From Ruminococcus flavefaciens 007c (GTDB lineage Bacteria > Bacillota > Clostridia > Oscillospirales > Ruminococcaceae), in NCBI RefSeq assembly GCF_000571935.1, contig NZ_ATAX01000036.1:203206-267205 (forward strand): a DNA stretch of 64,000 nt, read 5' to 3'. The notes beneath the pieces are model-generated. The model saw only the letters and a program-made list of their open reading frames with translations, did no database searches and was not told the DNA's origin. Both the position numbers and the translations under genes were made by a program. Positions 44,157 through 53,293 of this stretch are shown here, piece after piece. The stretch's first letter is position 1; every line of letters begins with the position of its first letter.

Positions 44157-46301
44157 TTAACCATATATCAGTTTTCGCCTCATCAGACAGAGATCAAATA
44201 CATCAAGTCTGTTGTCATCGCAGAGATCAGCGGCTTTCCAGTTGGAAAGATGTGTATCAGGAACGGTAAGTAACCATTTTTGCAGCAGAACAACATCAGA
44301 AATATTGAACTTACCGTCATTGTTGACATCGCCTTCTTTTGTCTTAGGGATCCATTCGGAGATGTTTTCAAAAGACGGGATCCATGAAGGTTGTGTCTCC
44401 GACTGTTTCAGCGGAATGCAGGCTACTGAAATAGTCGTATCCTGGGTATTCGTCAGATGAACAGCGAGTTTTCTGTAATTACTGTTATCTGTCTGATTAG
44501 GTACTACAGGAGATGTTGGCAGAGGTTCGGCGTTCATTGCAGTAAATCTGCCGGCATCACTGATTATACCTATCCACATTCTTTCAGAATCGACGGTAAC
44601 AATAGCACTTCTGCCGTCATCGGCGACATTGATCTGTCCTTTCGTGTGAGCAAACCAGTATATTTCGCCGGGAGCTTTAAGGGAGATTTCATCCTGAATT
44701 ATAACGCATTTCTTGTCCTTTATCATTTTAAGGCCGCGGACAACGCTTTCCGCATCACTTGGCTCGTATGCGGCGGTCAGGTCGGAGACAGCGTAGGCTT
44801 CATTTCCTCCGCCAAAGCTGGTTATAAGGCATTCTGCGCCTTCCTGCTGATCGAGCTCTTTGGAGGGATTTATCACAAGTGTATTATGGCCTTCAGCTCT
44901 TATCCGATAGGAGTATTGACGATTCGGAAGCTCATAATTTTCATTGCCCAGGTCAGTAAAGAATCTTGCACCATTGGACTCGATATAGAATGAACCCAGA
45001 TCGTAGTGGCCGTGATACTTATAATTATTTTCACCGACATGAAGTGCCGCTACGATCCCGCTTTCATCCCATGTATTTCTGAAGCTGGCATTAGATGCTC
45101 CGACTTCACCCCAGTCGGCAGGGCTTTCTTTGGCTGAATCGGGGATCTTATCTTCATCTATCCAGAGAAGATCAAAATAAAGGAAACTGCCGTTTTTAAT
45201 ACTTTTGATACGAGCGGCTGAAATATCATATGACTTGAAATAATCACCCAGCCACAGAAGGACCGACCAGCCTGTATCCTGACTTTCACGGTCGTCACCG
45301 AAGCTGAAGGACTTTGAAGTGTTGGAACTCATATAGCGGATAAAATCAGCAGATTTCCGAAGGCCTTCAAAATCAGCAAGCCCGTAGTCGGTTCCTGCAG
45401 TACTTGTCAGTGCGGAGGAATGCAGGCCGAGATAATAAGTGGCATAATCCCAATACCCCAGTCCTTCGCTGTATGTTCCGTCTTTTTCGCTGTAGGCGCG
45501 GCGGACAAAAGAATATGCTTCCTTATAAGCGAAGGTGAGGACCTCAGAAGCTATGTTTCGTGCGTCAGCTTCATCTCCGACTGCAAGAGCTGCCATACTC
45601 ATACTTCCGCTGCATACAAGTTTCCAGTTATCTCCGGGTTGATCCTGATACCAGCGGTAAGTACGTGTCCGGGGCTTGTCCTCAAAATCTTCCATGACCT
45701 GAGTAAGTCCTTTTTCTATAATATTACTTCTGACGAAAGTCCTTTGGTCATCATTCATCCAGTTATAGAGCCAGTCATAACCGAGCGCAAATGCTGTACT
45801 CATTTCAGCGGTATCAAGGAAATGTCTCGGATTCCAGTCCTTGAAATTACCTGCAGCTTCAAGCTCTGCGTAGCAGCGCCGTGCATATTTTTCATCACCG
45901 AAAATATTGTACGCCAACGCAAGTGCAGCAACGCGGCGCTGTATTCTTTTTGATGTTTCCAGAAGACGTATCCCGTCGGGGATCTCATACTGACATACAG
46001 GCATATCAATGGTCCTGTCCGCTTCATTTCTGAGTTTATCAATAAGGCACGCTGTTACCGAATCATCTCCGATATGCGTTTTCAGTTCTGAAAATTTCGA
46101 CTCTGACATGATGATGCGCGGATGAGCGTACAGCCCGTTTTTTTCGATCATATCAGTGATAACCTGTTCACCGTTGATGAATTCGCCGTAGTTTTCTGCT
46201 TGGCAGCTGTCTGAACCGATGTTCTCTGCAAAAACAGTGTGCGGTATTATACAGATCACCATGGCCAGTACAAGCAGGATGCTTAACAGATGTTTTTGCA
46301 T
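44157..46301 (-). CDS. Heparinase II/III-like polysaccharide lyase with dockerin
   Basis: 714 residues from ATG 46301 (GGAGG before it). After a signal peptide (about 1-26) an alpha/alpha-toroid region (about 50-370; ALAYNIFGDEKYARRCYAEL, YDWLYNWMNDDQRTFVRSNI) leads to a heparinase II/III-type beta domain (about 390-640; YKYHGHYDLGSFYIESNGAR, RAEGHNTLVINP). The C-terminal dockerin (about 652-714: GDVNNDGKFNISD and DLCDDNRLDVFD) is of the ISDVVLLQKWLL class shared with the protein at 50019. The likely substrates are uronate-containing polysaccharides, cleaved by elimination; the exact PL family is not decided. Expression probably depends on the repeat array upstream. Confidence 0.85.
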   Translation of the reverse strand: MQKHLLSILLVLAMVICIIPHTVFAENIGSDSCQAENYGEFINGEQVITDMIEKNGLYAHPRIIMSESKFSELKTHIGDDSVTACLIDKLRNEADRTIDMPVCQYEIPDGIRLLETSKRIQRRVAALALAYNIFGDEKYARRCYAELEAAGNFKDWNPRHFLDTAEMSTAFALGYDWLYNWMNDDQRTFVRSNIIEKGLTQVMEDFEDKPRTRTYRWYQDQPGDNWKLVCSGSMSMAALAVGDEADARNIASEVLTFAYKEAYSFVRRAYSEKDGTYSEGLGYWDYATYYLGLHSSALTSTAGTDYGLADFEGLRKSADFIRYMSSNTSKSFSFGDDRESQDTGWSVLLWLGDYFKSYDISAARIKSIKNGSFLYFDLLWIDEDKIPDSAKESPADWGEVGASNASFRNTWDESGIVAALHVGENNYKYHGHYDLGSFYIESNGARFFTDLGNENYELPNRQYSYRIRAEGHNTLVINPSKELDQQEGAECLITSFGGGNEAYAVSDLTAAYEPSDAESVVRGLKMIKDKKCVIIQDEISLKAPGEIYWFAHTKGQINVADDGRSAIVTVDSERMWIGIISDAGRFTAMNAEPLPTSPVVPNQTDNSNYRKLAVHLTNTQDTTISVACIPLKQSETQPSWIPSFENISEWIPKTKEGDVNNDGKFNISDVVLLQKWLLTVPDTHLSNWKAADLCDDNRLDVFDLCLMRRKLIYG

Positions 46302-46370
46302 GGTTTCACCTCCCGGATCAAATGGATAATAAAGCTTTCTGCATATACTCATCTGTACTTTTATAATATG

Positions 46371-46461
46371 ATTATACAGCCTTTGAAAAGGCATTGTCAA
46401 CAGATGTCAGGTAAGCTGTATTTTTAGGGCGGTAAGTTGCATTTTTATTGGGGTAAGCTGC
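46371..46461 (-). promoter_or_regulatory. Lyase promoter with three 21-bp-spaced repeats
   Basis: On the - strand, three 9-mers GCAGCTTAC, GCAACTTAC and ACAGCTTAC (46461-46453, 46440-46432, 46419-46411) lie exactly 21 bp apart, followed 10 bp later by TTGACA (46400-46395), an 18-bp spacer and TATAAT (46376-46371). The layout is that of an activator-binding array placed on one face of the helix just upstream of the -35. The same motif recurs at 61856. Confidence 0.8.
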
Positions 46462-46586
46462 ATGGACAGACTCTGAAAAACACTGATTTGAGTTGGCTTT
46501 TGGTAACAACAATGAATTGACAGCTGCCGGAAAAAAAGCAGCCTGTACAAACTGCACAGACTGCTTTTAGTCACAACATATTTTTT

Positions 46587-49541
46587 TTACTGTCCGTCAG
46601 GGGAAAGGGAAGATACTTTCTTCAGGAGGTATTCCTGTATGCGGACTGCATCGTCGCCTGTAAGTCCCACTGTGCCTCTGTCAACGTCGGCAAGCTCCTT
46701 GCCCGATTCGGTGAGGTGGTTCTTATCGCTTCCGTTTTCACCGTATTTATCCGGATTTGCAAGAGCCTGCATTATAAGTATCGCATCTGCAAGGTCAACT
46801 GTACCGTCGCAGTTGGAATCGCCGTACTTTTTAGGCGAAGGCGGTATTTCGGATGTGGTGGTAGTTGTCGTAGTAGTTGTAGTAGTTGATGTTGTTGTCG
46901 TAGTAGGAGGAGGAACAGGATGGAATTTGGGGCCGTTATCAATGAATGCAAGATTCCATACGAAAGAAGCCTGTATGTCTGCGGCAGTATCATTGGTGCT
47001 CCATGAGTATACCGAATCAGCGTAGCACTTCTGAGATGCTACCTTGCCTGCTTCCATTCCCAGAGACTTTATATAGTCATCATAGAGAGCTGAATAAGGA
47101 CCGCTTACCATTATTCCCGAGGGAGCCATGGGATAAGAGTTATCGATTTCGTCCTTCCAGTACCAGTGAGTGGGATTTTCAGAGTGGTATGTGCCGTATC
47201 CCGTGATATATGATATGCCAAGGCCGTTCCTGCCGAAGAGGTAGTCCATAGCCTGAACTGCACCGTTGAAGTACTTCATGTCATAATTGGAAAGATCATA
47301 GGCATAGGCGATTATCATGGCATTATTTGCTACATATGCGTTGGAGCCGAACTCATATCCGTCTGGCTCGGAAGGACCGGGCATACTGATCTCTTCTTGG
47401 AATTCACGCAGCTTATAAGGCAGTCCCATTCCGTTATCGGAAGCATTTTCCCTTTCGCAAAAGATATCTGCGGTTTTGAGGATATTATTGGTGATGGTCG
47501 TTTTGTCCTTGGCAGACACTTTGTCGCTGAGCGATAGCGAAAGGGTTCCGAGAGTAGCGGTATTGCTGTTATTGAAAGTGGAGAAGGTAAAGCCGTCGTA
47601 GCCTGCGAGCAATTCTATGTTAAATGCATTTCCCGTATCCGATTCATTATTGGAGTTGCTGTATGTTTTCAGCTCGTTGTAATACTCCTCAGCGCCTGTT
47701 GTAGCGAAGAGCTCGCAGGCTGCCCAGTATGCTTCGTCCTGAACATAGCTGTCATCATATGCTGCTGAACCAACATATAAACCGTTTGGAGCAAACTGCG
47801 GGTCTTTCTGATACCGTCCGCCGTCAACAGCCCACTTTTCCTTGTATGCCATTACAGCCTTCCAGGACTTTTCTGCATTTTCCAGACACTCGGCTGCAAA
47901 ATCATCGTCTATGCCTTTCCAGAGACGTGAAGCCTGAGCTGCGCAGGCTATCATATTAAATGTAGCTGCATACGTCGGAGGTCTTACTATACGGGTAGCT
48001 CTGTATTCTGTCTCATAGATGAACGGAGAGGCTTCAAGGGCTATGTGCTTATGGTCATTTACCTGATGATATACGAAGCCTGCGTAGTCATTGCCCCATA
48101 CGGAATCCTTTTCGGAGTCGACTATCATCTTGAACATCCACTCAAGCTCATATCTTGCTTCTTTCAGAGCGTCTTCATCGGCTTTATCATTTATATTCTT
48201 TGATCTCTCGTACATATTCTGAAGGAGCCATACCGAGTTTGCGCCTGAGATGACGTTCTTTGTGTAGTCTGAGCCTGTATACCAGCCTCCCGATACATCA
48301 ATACTGTCGTTCTTATCACCGTCGAACTCATTGCCGTATGAACGGAGCCACTGTGACTGGATATAGGCTGTATCGCTCTTATGGAGAGCTGCGTGGTGGA
48401 GTCCCGCCATGCCCTTGGGATCCTTGTGATTGAATGAGGTTATCTTGTCAATTGTGATATCTTCACCCGAGCGGTTCTGGTAGAAGTAGTTCATTGCGTC
48501 CTTGAGTATTCCTTCATAAGGATCATCGGCTATTTTGAACTCGTGACTGATGTACTTCTTGTATTCTTCGCCGTTGAACGGGTTTGTATATACGTTTTCG
48601 GGATCGTCTACTTCTATGGTGTATGTGCCCGGCGTGGCGATCTCGTTGAATTCCAGTATCTGGCAGTATTCTCCTGCCTCCTTGTCAAAGCCTATGTTTT
48701 TTCCGGTGCCAGAGTATACCTTCTCACCGTCCTTCATTACGCTGAATTTTACGGGAGATTTGAGTTCCTGACCTGTGGCGTAGGTAGCCTTCTTATTGCT
48801 TTGGATGTAATATCCCACCTGATTGACTCTTACGTCACTTCTGGGAGTTATCTTTCCCATTTCGTTTGACGGATCCCAGAGACAAGGAGTGGACTTGCTG
48901 CTCTTAAACTCTTCTCCGCAGGTCTCGCATTCCAGACGAATATTATCAAATTTCAGTACGGTGCCTTCGGGGAAACAGTCATTATACTGATAAGGGCCTG
49001 CGCCGCCGTACTGGAATACCCATGCGGCGTTTTCGATAGTTCTGTCAGCGGTGAATTCACTGTCGAATTCATTATTACCCTTTTTTATCTTGACATTGTC
49101 CCATCCCCGATCCCATTTCTCGGAGTTGTTCTGCCATACTCCTTCACCGGTAGAGATCTGAGAGCTGACGATGGCGTTGATATCTGTGTGGAGTTCTCCG
49201 TCCGCTGATGCATTTACTTCCCAGTGTATCTTATACTTGTGATCCTTTTCGATATGGATATTTCTGTGAAGTATGCCGAGATCCCATCTGGAATCTCCGC
49301 CGCGTTTTTCTCCTCCGGGATTTACGATTGTGATGTTTAAGCTGCCACCCTTGATATCAAAGCGTTGCTCAGCAGGCGATTTCTGAAACACTGTCCATGG
49401 CAGTGCTATCCCCTCGTTGAAATCGTGCTGGCCGAGGCAGTCCGCTTCAGCTGTGAATGGTGCAAATGCGGCAGTGCTTACCGCTGCGATGGAAAGTGCC
49501 ATCATTTTTTTGAGTAGATGCTTGGATGTTTGTTTTTTCAT
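46587..49541 (-). CDS. GH9 protein with CBM4 and dockerin, altered active-site residues
   Basis: 984 residues; ATG 49541 behind GGAGGG. The order is a signal peptide (about 1-33), CBM4-type jelly roll (about 36-205), Ig-like CelD_N domain (about 240-335), GH9 catalytic domain (about 345-895), Thr linker and dockerin (about 925-984: GDSNCDGTVDLADA). The GH9 landmarks are present but changed: DVSGGWYDAGD reads DVSGGWYTGSDY, the substrate-site HHR reads THWYW, and SWSTNE, which bears the acid Glu, reads SWSTND. Either the activity is reduced or the specificity differs from classical endoglucanases. The promoter carries a palindrome over its -10. Confidence 0.88.
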   Translation of the reverse strand: MKKQTSKHLLKKMMALSIAAVSTAAFAPFTAEADCLGQHDFNEGIALPWTVFQKSPAEQRFDIKGGSLNITIVNPGGEKRGGDSRWDLGILHRNIHIEKDHKYKIHWEVNASADGELHTDINAIVSSQISTGEGVWQNNSEKWDRGWDNVKIKKGNNEFDSEFTADRTIENAAWVFQYGGAGPYQYNDCFPEGTVLKFDNIRLECETCGEEFKSSKSTPCLWDPSNEMGKITPRSDVRVNQVGYYIQSNKKATYATGQELKSPVKFSVMKDGEKVYSGTGKNIGFDKEAGEYCQILEFNEIATPGTYTIEVDDPENVYTNPFNGEEYKKYISHEFKIADDPYEGILKDAMNYFYQNRSGEDITIDKITSFNHKDPKGMAGLHHAALHKSDTAYIQSQWLRSYGNEFDGDKNDSIDVSGGWYTGSDYTKNVISGANSVWLLQNMYERSKNINDKADEDALKEARYELEWMFKMIVDSEKDSVWGNDYAGFVYHQVNDHKHIALEASPFIYETEYRATRIVRPPTYAATFNMIACAAQASRLWKGIDDDFAAECLENAEKSWKAVMAYKEKWAVDGGRYQKDPQFAPNGLYVGSAAYDDSYVQDEAYWAACELFATTGAEEYYNELKTYSNSNNESDTGNAFNIELLAGYDGFTFSTFNNSNTATLGTLSLSLSDKVSAKDKTTITNNILKTADIFCERENASDNGMGLPYKLREFQEEISMPGPSEPDGYEFGSNAYVANNAMIIAYAYDLSNYDMKYFNGAVQAMDYLFGRNGLGISYITGYGTYHSENPTHWYWKDEIDNSYPMAPSGIMVSGPYSALYDDYIKSLGMEAGKVASQKCYADSVYSWSTNDTAADIQASFVWNLAFIDNGPKFHPVPPPTTTTTSTTTTTTTTTTTSEIPPSPKKYGDSNCDGTVDLADAILIMQALANPDKYGENGSDKNHLTESGKELADVDRGTVGLTGDDAVRIQEYLLKKVSSLSPDGQ

Positions 49542-49562
49542 TCTTATTTCCCTCCCTGAATG

Positions 49563-49589
49563 AAATCGCCGCTTATCAGGCGGCGATTT
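49563..49589 (-). other. Stable hairpin in the GH9 mRNA leader
   Basis: AAATCGCCGC pairs with GCGGCGATTT, about 10 bp before the ribosome site of the GH9 gene. On the mRNA strand no T-run follows, so it is more likely an mRNA-stability or translation element than a terminator. Confidence 0.55.
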
Positions 49590-49652
49590 TTAGTGTGACA
49601 TTATGCCACGAAATTGGATTGTATAATCCGACAGCTTTTGTTAAGAATCTGT

Positions 49653-49695
49653 CAGGTTATATATTAATTATAACCTGAGAAATGCTTGAAGTCAA
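49653..49695 (-). promoter_or_regulatory. GH9 promoter with operator over the -10
   Basis: On the - strand TTGACT (49695-49690), 17-bp spacer, TATAAT (49672-49667). A 25-bp inverted repeat (arms CAGGTTATA and TATAACCTG, 49653-49677) covers the -10, which fits a repressor site. Confidence 0.75.
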
Positions 49696-49856
49696 GTATA
49701 AAAAAACAATGCTTTCTTCCCATAATACGTTACTGTCGGAAATACGGCGGTATTTCGGCTGACGTGAAAGCTCTGCCATGCCGGAGCCCTGTTTGCAGAC
49801 TGCTCCATATGGATAATCGGAGTATTTATGTTATAGTAATAATTAATGATGTCACA

Positions 49857-49885
49857 TTGACTTTTGCAGCAAAATCTGTTATAAT
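49857..49885 (+). promoter_or_regulatory. Promoter of the DUF6055/dockerin gene
   Basis: TTGACT, 17-bp spacer, TATAAT; about 130 bp before the start codon. Confidence 0.75.
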
Positions 49886-50018
49886 TTTAATCAGAAAGCT
49901 GTATTTTTTGTGAATAAGTGCAGAGACTGTGTCTGAACATAACGCAGGAAAAAGTGAAATAGGCAGAATACAGATCTTCTTGGCGCAAAATAAAAATCAT
50001 TTAAAGGAGAAACGTAAT

Positions 50019-52712
50019 ATGCATAAGAGGATAGCTTCTTTTCTGACGGTTTTGATTATAATAATCACAATGATGCCGTATGCTGCGGTTCCCGGTTCTA
50101 TAGCGGCTGATGAATACAAAATACGTGATAAATGGGGCTATTGCAATACTGCAAATTACGCTGAGTCGCAAAATTTTGTCATCTTTTACGGCGATGATGA
50201 TCAATCGGGAACTGTGGACGAAACATTTCTGAAAACAACTCTTGAAAAATTTGAGGACCTTTGGAAGTTTTCTTCAAAATATCTCGGAATGGAAAACATC
50301 AGTGTCGATATTTACGGGAAGAGCCCTCAGAAATACAAGACAAATATTTATCTGCTTGATACCGGACTTGATAGATTTCCTGGAGGTCATTCATCTGTTA
50401 GTTTTGAGGACGGCTATGGCGCAGAGATATTATATCCAAATGAAATTTACTCTGATGAGCTTTCTATTGCTCATGATTTCGGATATATCCTGATGATGCA
50501 TCAGAGAGCATGGGTGGATCAGGATATAACAGAAGCGTGGAGAGAGTCCATTGCAAACTGGTTCAAAGAAATGTACCGCGTCAGCGGATACTACTTGGGA
50601 AGCAAAAAGACTGATGGGTTCGAATCGTATCTGTACAATATGAGCCTTTCATTTCCTCATGGAAGGAATTACAGGGATGTATGGCCGTTTCTTGTCTACC
50701 TGTCGTATAATCCCGATGATATTCCGGGACTGGGTATGGATGCCGTAAAGCGCATAATTTCCGAGGCAAAGCCCGATGAATACCCGTTTGACACTATCAC
50801 GCGTATTTTCGGTACAGATGCACAGACAATTTTCGGACATTACTCAAAGCGAATGGCTGCCTTTGATTTTAACAGCAGGGTAATTTATAAGGAGTCATTA
50901 GACGAGTTTGTTGATGAGGATCCATTAAACTGGAATATGTTTTATACTGTCTTGCAGGACAACGGCAGCGGCTGGCTGCAGGTCCCGCAGGAGGAAGCTC
51001 CTATGCAGGCGGGTATAAATATAATCCCTCTTATCATAAACGGAGATGCTATATCGGCGGAACTGCGCGGTATCTCCGATGACAGCAATGCCGGCTGGAA
51101 GGCCTGTATCGTCACTGTGGATCCTTCGGGAAAAGCTTCGTATTCGGAGCTCTTTGGCAGCGGACAGTCCATGAGTATGCCTGCAAAAGATGCCGTTTCT
51201 GCTTATATTACAGTTACGGCGATGCCGAAAACTCTTGTAAGATCAGATGCTTTCCACAAGGAAAATGTCTCCACATATAAGGATGGAGCTGAGCGCAGAC
51301 GTTACCCCTATGAGCTGAGGCTCGGCGGTGCAGATGTGCAGCAGACAGGAAACTATCATGTCAATTATACACATGGACATCCCCATTCCAATGGCGGCGG
51401 CTGGGTATCCGGTGGAGCGGATGTGGATGATTCGGTTTATATCGGACCGCATGCTTTGATCCTTGGCGATGATGTAGAGCTCACGGGAAACGTTCGCGTT
51501 GAGGATTATGCTATAATCGGAAATAACGTTACTGCGCGGGATAATGCGGTAATAGGCGACCATGCGGTTGTCAGCGGCGATCCTTTCAGGTTTGCCGGTG
51601 AGAATAAGGTCAATATCAGCGGAAATGCTGTTATCGGCGGAAGAGCAGTCTTGTATGGTGTTTGCTCTGTGTCAGACAATGCTAAGGTGCTGCAAAAGGC
51701 TTTTATCACGGATAAGGTCAGTCTCACTGACAATGCTGTGGCAAAGGGAACGGCTTATCTTTACGGAAACGCGGTTTATTCGGGGAACACTGTTCTTGAC
51801 GGCGACTATTGCAATGAAAAGTCTGTCAGTGACGGTGTAAACTTTGGCTGGTTCGATGACTACGGTCATTATTTCCTTCCTGACGATTATATTGCAAGCT
51901 ATGAATTCAGTAATGCTTCAGATCACTGGGCAAGTGACGAATATACTGCAACAGCTGCGCGTCAGATCGGTGCAAAGTGGTCTGAGGAACGTACCTCGGC
52001 CAAAGGTGTAATGAATTTTGAAGGAGGAGACAGCAGGCTGCTGCTTGATTGTCCGATGTTCCGTACAGATGATATACAGATAAGTATCGGTGCGCTGTGG
52101 AAAGGCGGAAACGCAGATCAGGAGCTTTTTCACATAGGAGACAGTGCTTCTTATGCTTCGTTTACCCCGTGCAATGAGGACGGCGTTGCCGAGTTCAGAC
52201 TTGTTAAAGACCGGTGGCGGATCGAAAAGCTGACAGCTGCTGCACCTCTCGGCAAGGGAGAGTGGAGCAGGATAACTATACGCATAATAGACGGAAAAGG
52301 CTCGCTGCTGATAAATGGTCAGACAGCTGACAGCAGGGAATTGTCAATGGATATGCGGTATATTTTGCGTGATGATGATAACAGATATCCCATTGAAGGT
52401 GATGAGGAAGTACGATTTGCCGTTATTGGCAGAGGATTCAAGGGAGCTGTCGATTACATAAAGATAAGCAGCGGAGAAGCTGCTGAACCGCCGGTGAGCT
52501 ATTCGGGGAAGGAAGGACCTGACGATCCGACTCTCCGCGGAGATGTTAACAGTGATAATACATTCAATGTTGCTGATCTGGTGACATTGCAGAACTGGCT
52601 CCTCGCCGTGAGCAATGCGGAGCTTGCTGACTGGCAGGCCGGCGACCTTTGCGAAGACGGTATTATAGATGTATTTGATGTCATTATGATGAGAAAGCTC
52701 CTGCTCTCATAA
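50019..52712 (+). CDS. DUF6055-like exported protein with beta-helix, LamG and dockerin
   Basis: 897 residues from ATG 50019 (AAAGGAG before it). After a signal peptide (about 1-34) comes a region resembling DUF6055/Svx-type secreted proteins (about 45-290), where an expected HExxH zinc motif reads AHDFGYILMMHQ, so peptidase activity is doubtful. A segment of hexapeptide-like repeats (about 465-610: VYIGPHALILGDDVELTGNV, AIIGNNVTARDNAVIGD) should form a left-handed beta-helix. A LamG-like domain (about 635-820) and a dockerin (about 838-897: GDVNSDNTFNVAD, DLCEDGIIDVFD) follow, the latter matching the lyase's dockerin class. Its role is probably plant-polymer binding or processing; unproven. 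Confidence 0.75.
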   Translation: MHKRIASFLTVLIIIITMMPYAAVPGSIAADEYKIRDKWGYCNTANYAESQNFVIFYGDDDQSGTVDETFLKTTLEKFEDLWKFSSKYLGMENISVDIYGKSPQKYKTNIYLLDTGLDRFPGGHSSVSFEDGYGAEILYPNEIYSDELSIAHDFGYILMMHQRAWVDQDITEAWRESIANWFKEMYRVSGYYLGSKKTDGFESYLYNMSLSFPHGRNYRDVWPFLVYLSYNPDDIPGLGMDAVKRIISEAKPDEYPFDTITRIFGTDAQTIFGHYSKRMAAFDFNSRVIYKESLDEFVDEDPLNWNMFYTVLQDNGSGWLQVPQEEAPMQAGINIIPLIINGDAISAELRGISDDSNAGWKACIVTVDPSGKASYSELFGSGQSMSMPAKDAVSAYITVTAMPKTLVRSDAFHKENVSTYKDGAERRRYPYELRLGGADVQQTGNYHVNYTHGHPHSNGGGWVSGGADVDDSVYIGPHALILGDDVELTGNVRVEDYAIIGNNVTARDNAVIGDHAVVSGDPFRFAGENKVNISGNAVIGGRAVLYGVCSVSDNAKVLQKAFITDKVSLTDNAVAKGTAYLYGNAVYSGNTVLDGDYCNEKSVSDGVNFGWFDDYGHYFLPDDYIASYEFSNASDHWASDEYTATAARQIGAKWSEERTSAKGVMNFEGGDSRLLLDCPMFRTDDIQISIGALWKGGNADQELFHIGDSASYASFTPCNEDGVAEFRLVKDRWRIEKLTAAAPLGKGEWSRITIRIIDGKGSLLINGQTADSRELSMDMRYILRDDDNRYPIEGDEEVRFAVIGRGFKGAVDYIKISSGEAAEPPVSYSGKEGPDDPTLRGDVNSDNTFNVADLVTLQNWLLAVSNAELADWQAGDLCEDGIIDVFDVIMMRKLLLS

Positions 52713-52762
52713 AAGCTTCAATGCCACTGAATGGATTATCATAAAGATTTTTTATGGTTATT

Positions 52763-52794
52763 GTCCGCTGCTGTTATGGCAGCGGGCTTTTTTT
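52763..52794 (+). terminator. Terminator of the DUF6055 gene
   Basis: GTCCGCTGC pairs with GCAGCGGGC, followed by eight T. Confidence 0.85.
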
Positions 52795-53005
52795 GCGCCC
52801 GATGCCGTAAATGACGATACAGCGTTTATTGTTCCCGTGTATTCTGAAAGCATTACGAAATTACATATGTCACTGATATAATTACAATCGTCATCTTGTC
52901 ATATGAACGCTTACGTTGTATAATAAGGCATAATCACCGATAAGCAAACAAAAAACAGCATTTTAACGTGAACGGACATTATTTTTTCTTGATAGATCAG
53001 CATAA

Positions 53006-53039
53006 TTACATAACGACTTCAGGTATTGTATAATACCTG
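53006..53039 (+). promoter_or_regulatory. Promoter with operator over the -10
   Basis: TTACAT (53006-53011), 17-bp spacer, TATAAT (53029-53034). The -10 is enclosed in an inverted repeat with arms CAGGTATT and AATACCTG (53020-53039), like the GH9 operator. A terminator hairpin (AAAGGCACT/AGTGCCTTT, 53158-53198) lies between this promoter and the next gene. The remainder of 52795-53293 shows no gene. Confidence 0.6.
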
Positions 53040-53157
53040 TATTCCGACAGCTTCAGATTTTGCATTTGTCTTTGCAGATGTGGGTTAACGACTATTAAAA
53101 GATCAGGCATTATTTACATTGTTCTTGCTGTATAGCTGTAACCTTACCATCAGTTGA

Positions 53158-53198
53158 TAAAGGCACTTTGCATCCATGACGGAGCACAGTGCCTTTTT
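53158..53198 (+). terminator. Terminator hairpin in the leader of the repeat protein
   Basis: AAAGGCACT pairs with AGTGCCTTTTT, about 95 bp before the start at 53294. It ends no coding gene and could be an attenuator between the promoter at 53006 and the repeat-protein gene. Confidence 0.55.
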
Positions 53199-53293
53199 GT
53201 GTTTTGAATGATATACGGATGGGGATCCGTTTTTTCGGTCGTTGCCGCAAAGCGGTAAGACATAAATTTATTTTATTTTTAGGAGGTTTTTTT

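Noticed and set aside
49929..50018. Earlier start for the DUF6055 protein
   Set aside because: The extension lacks a ribosome site and would bury the signal peptide; AAAGGAG precedes ATG 50019.
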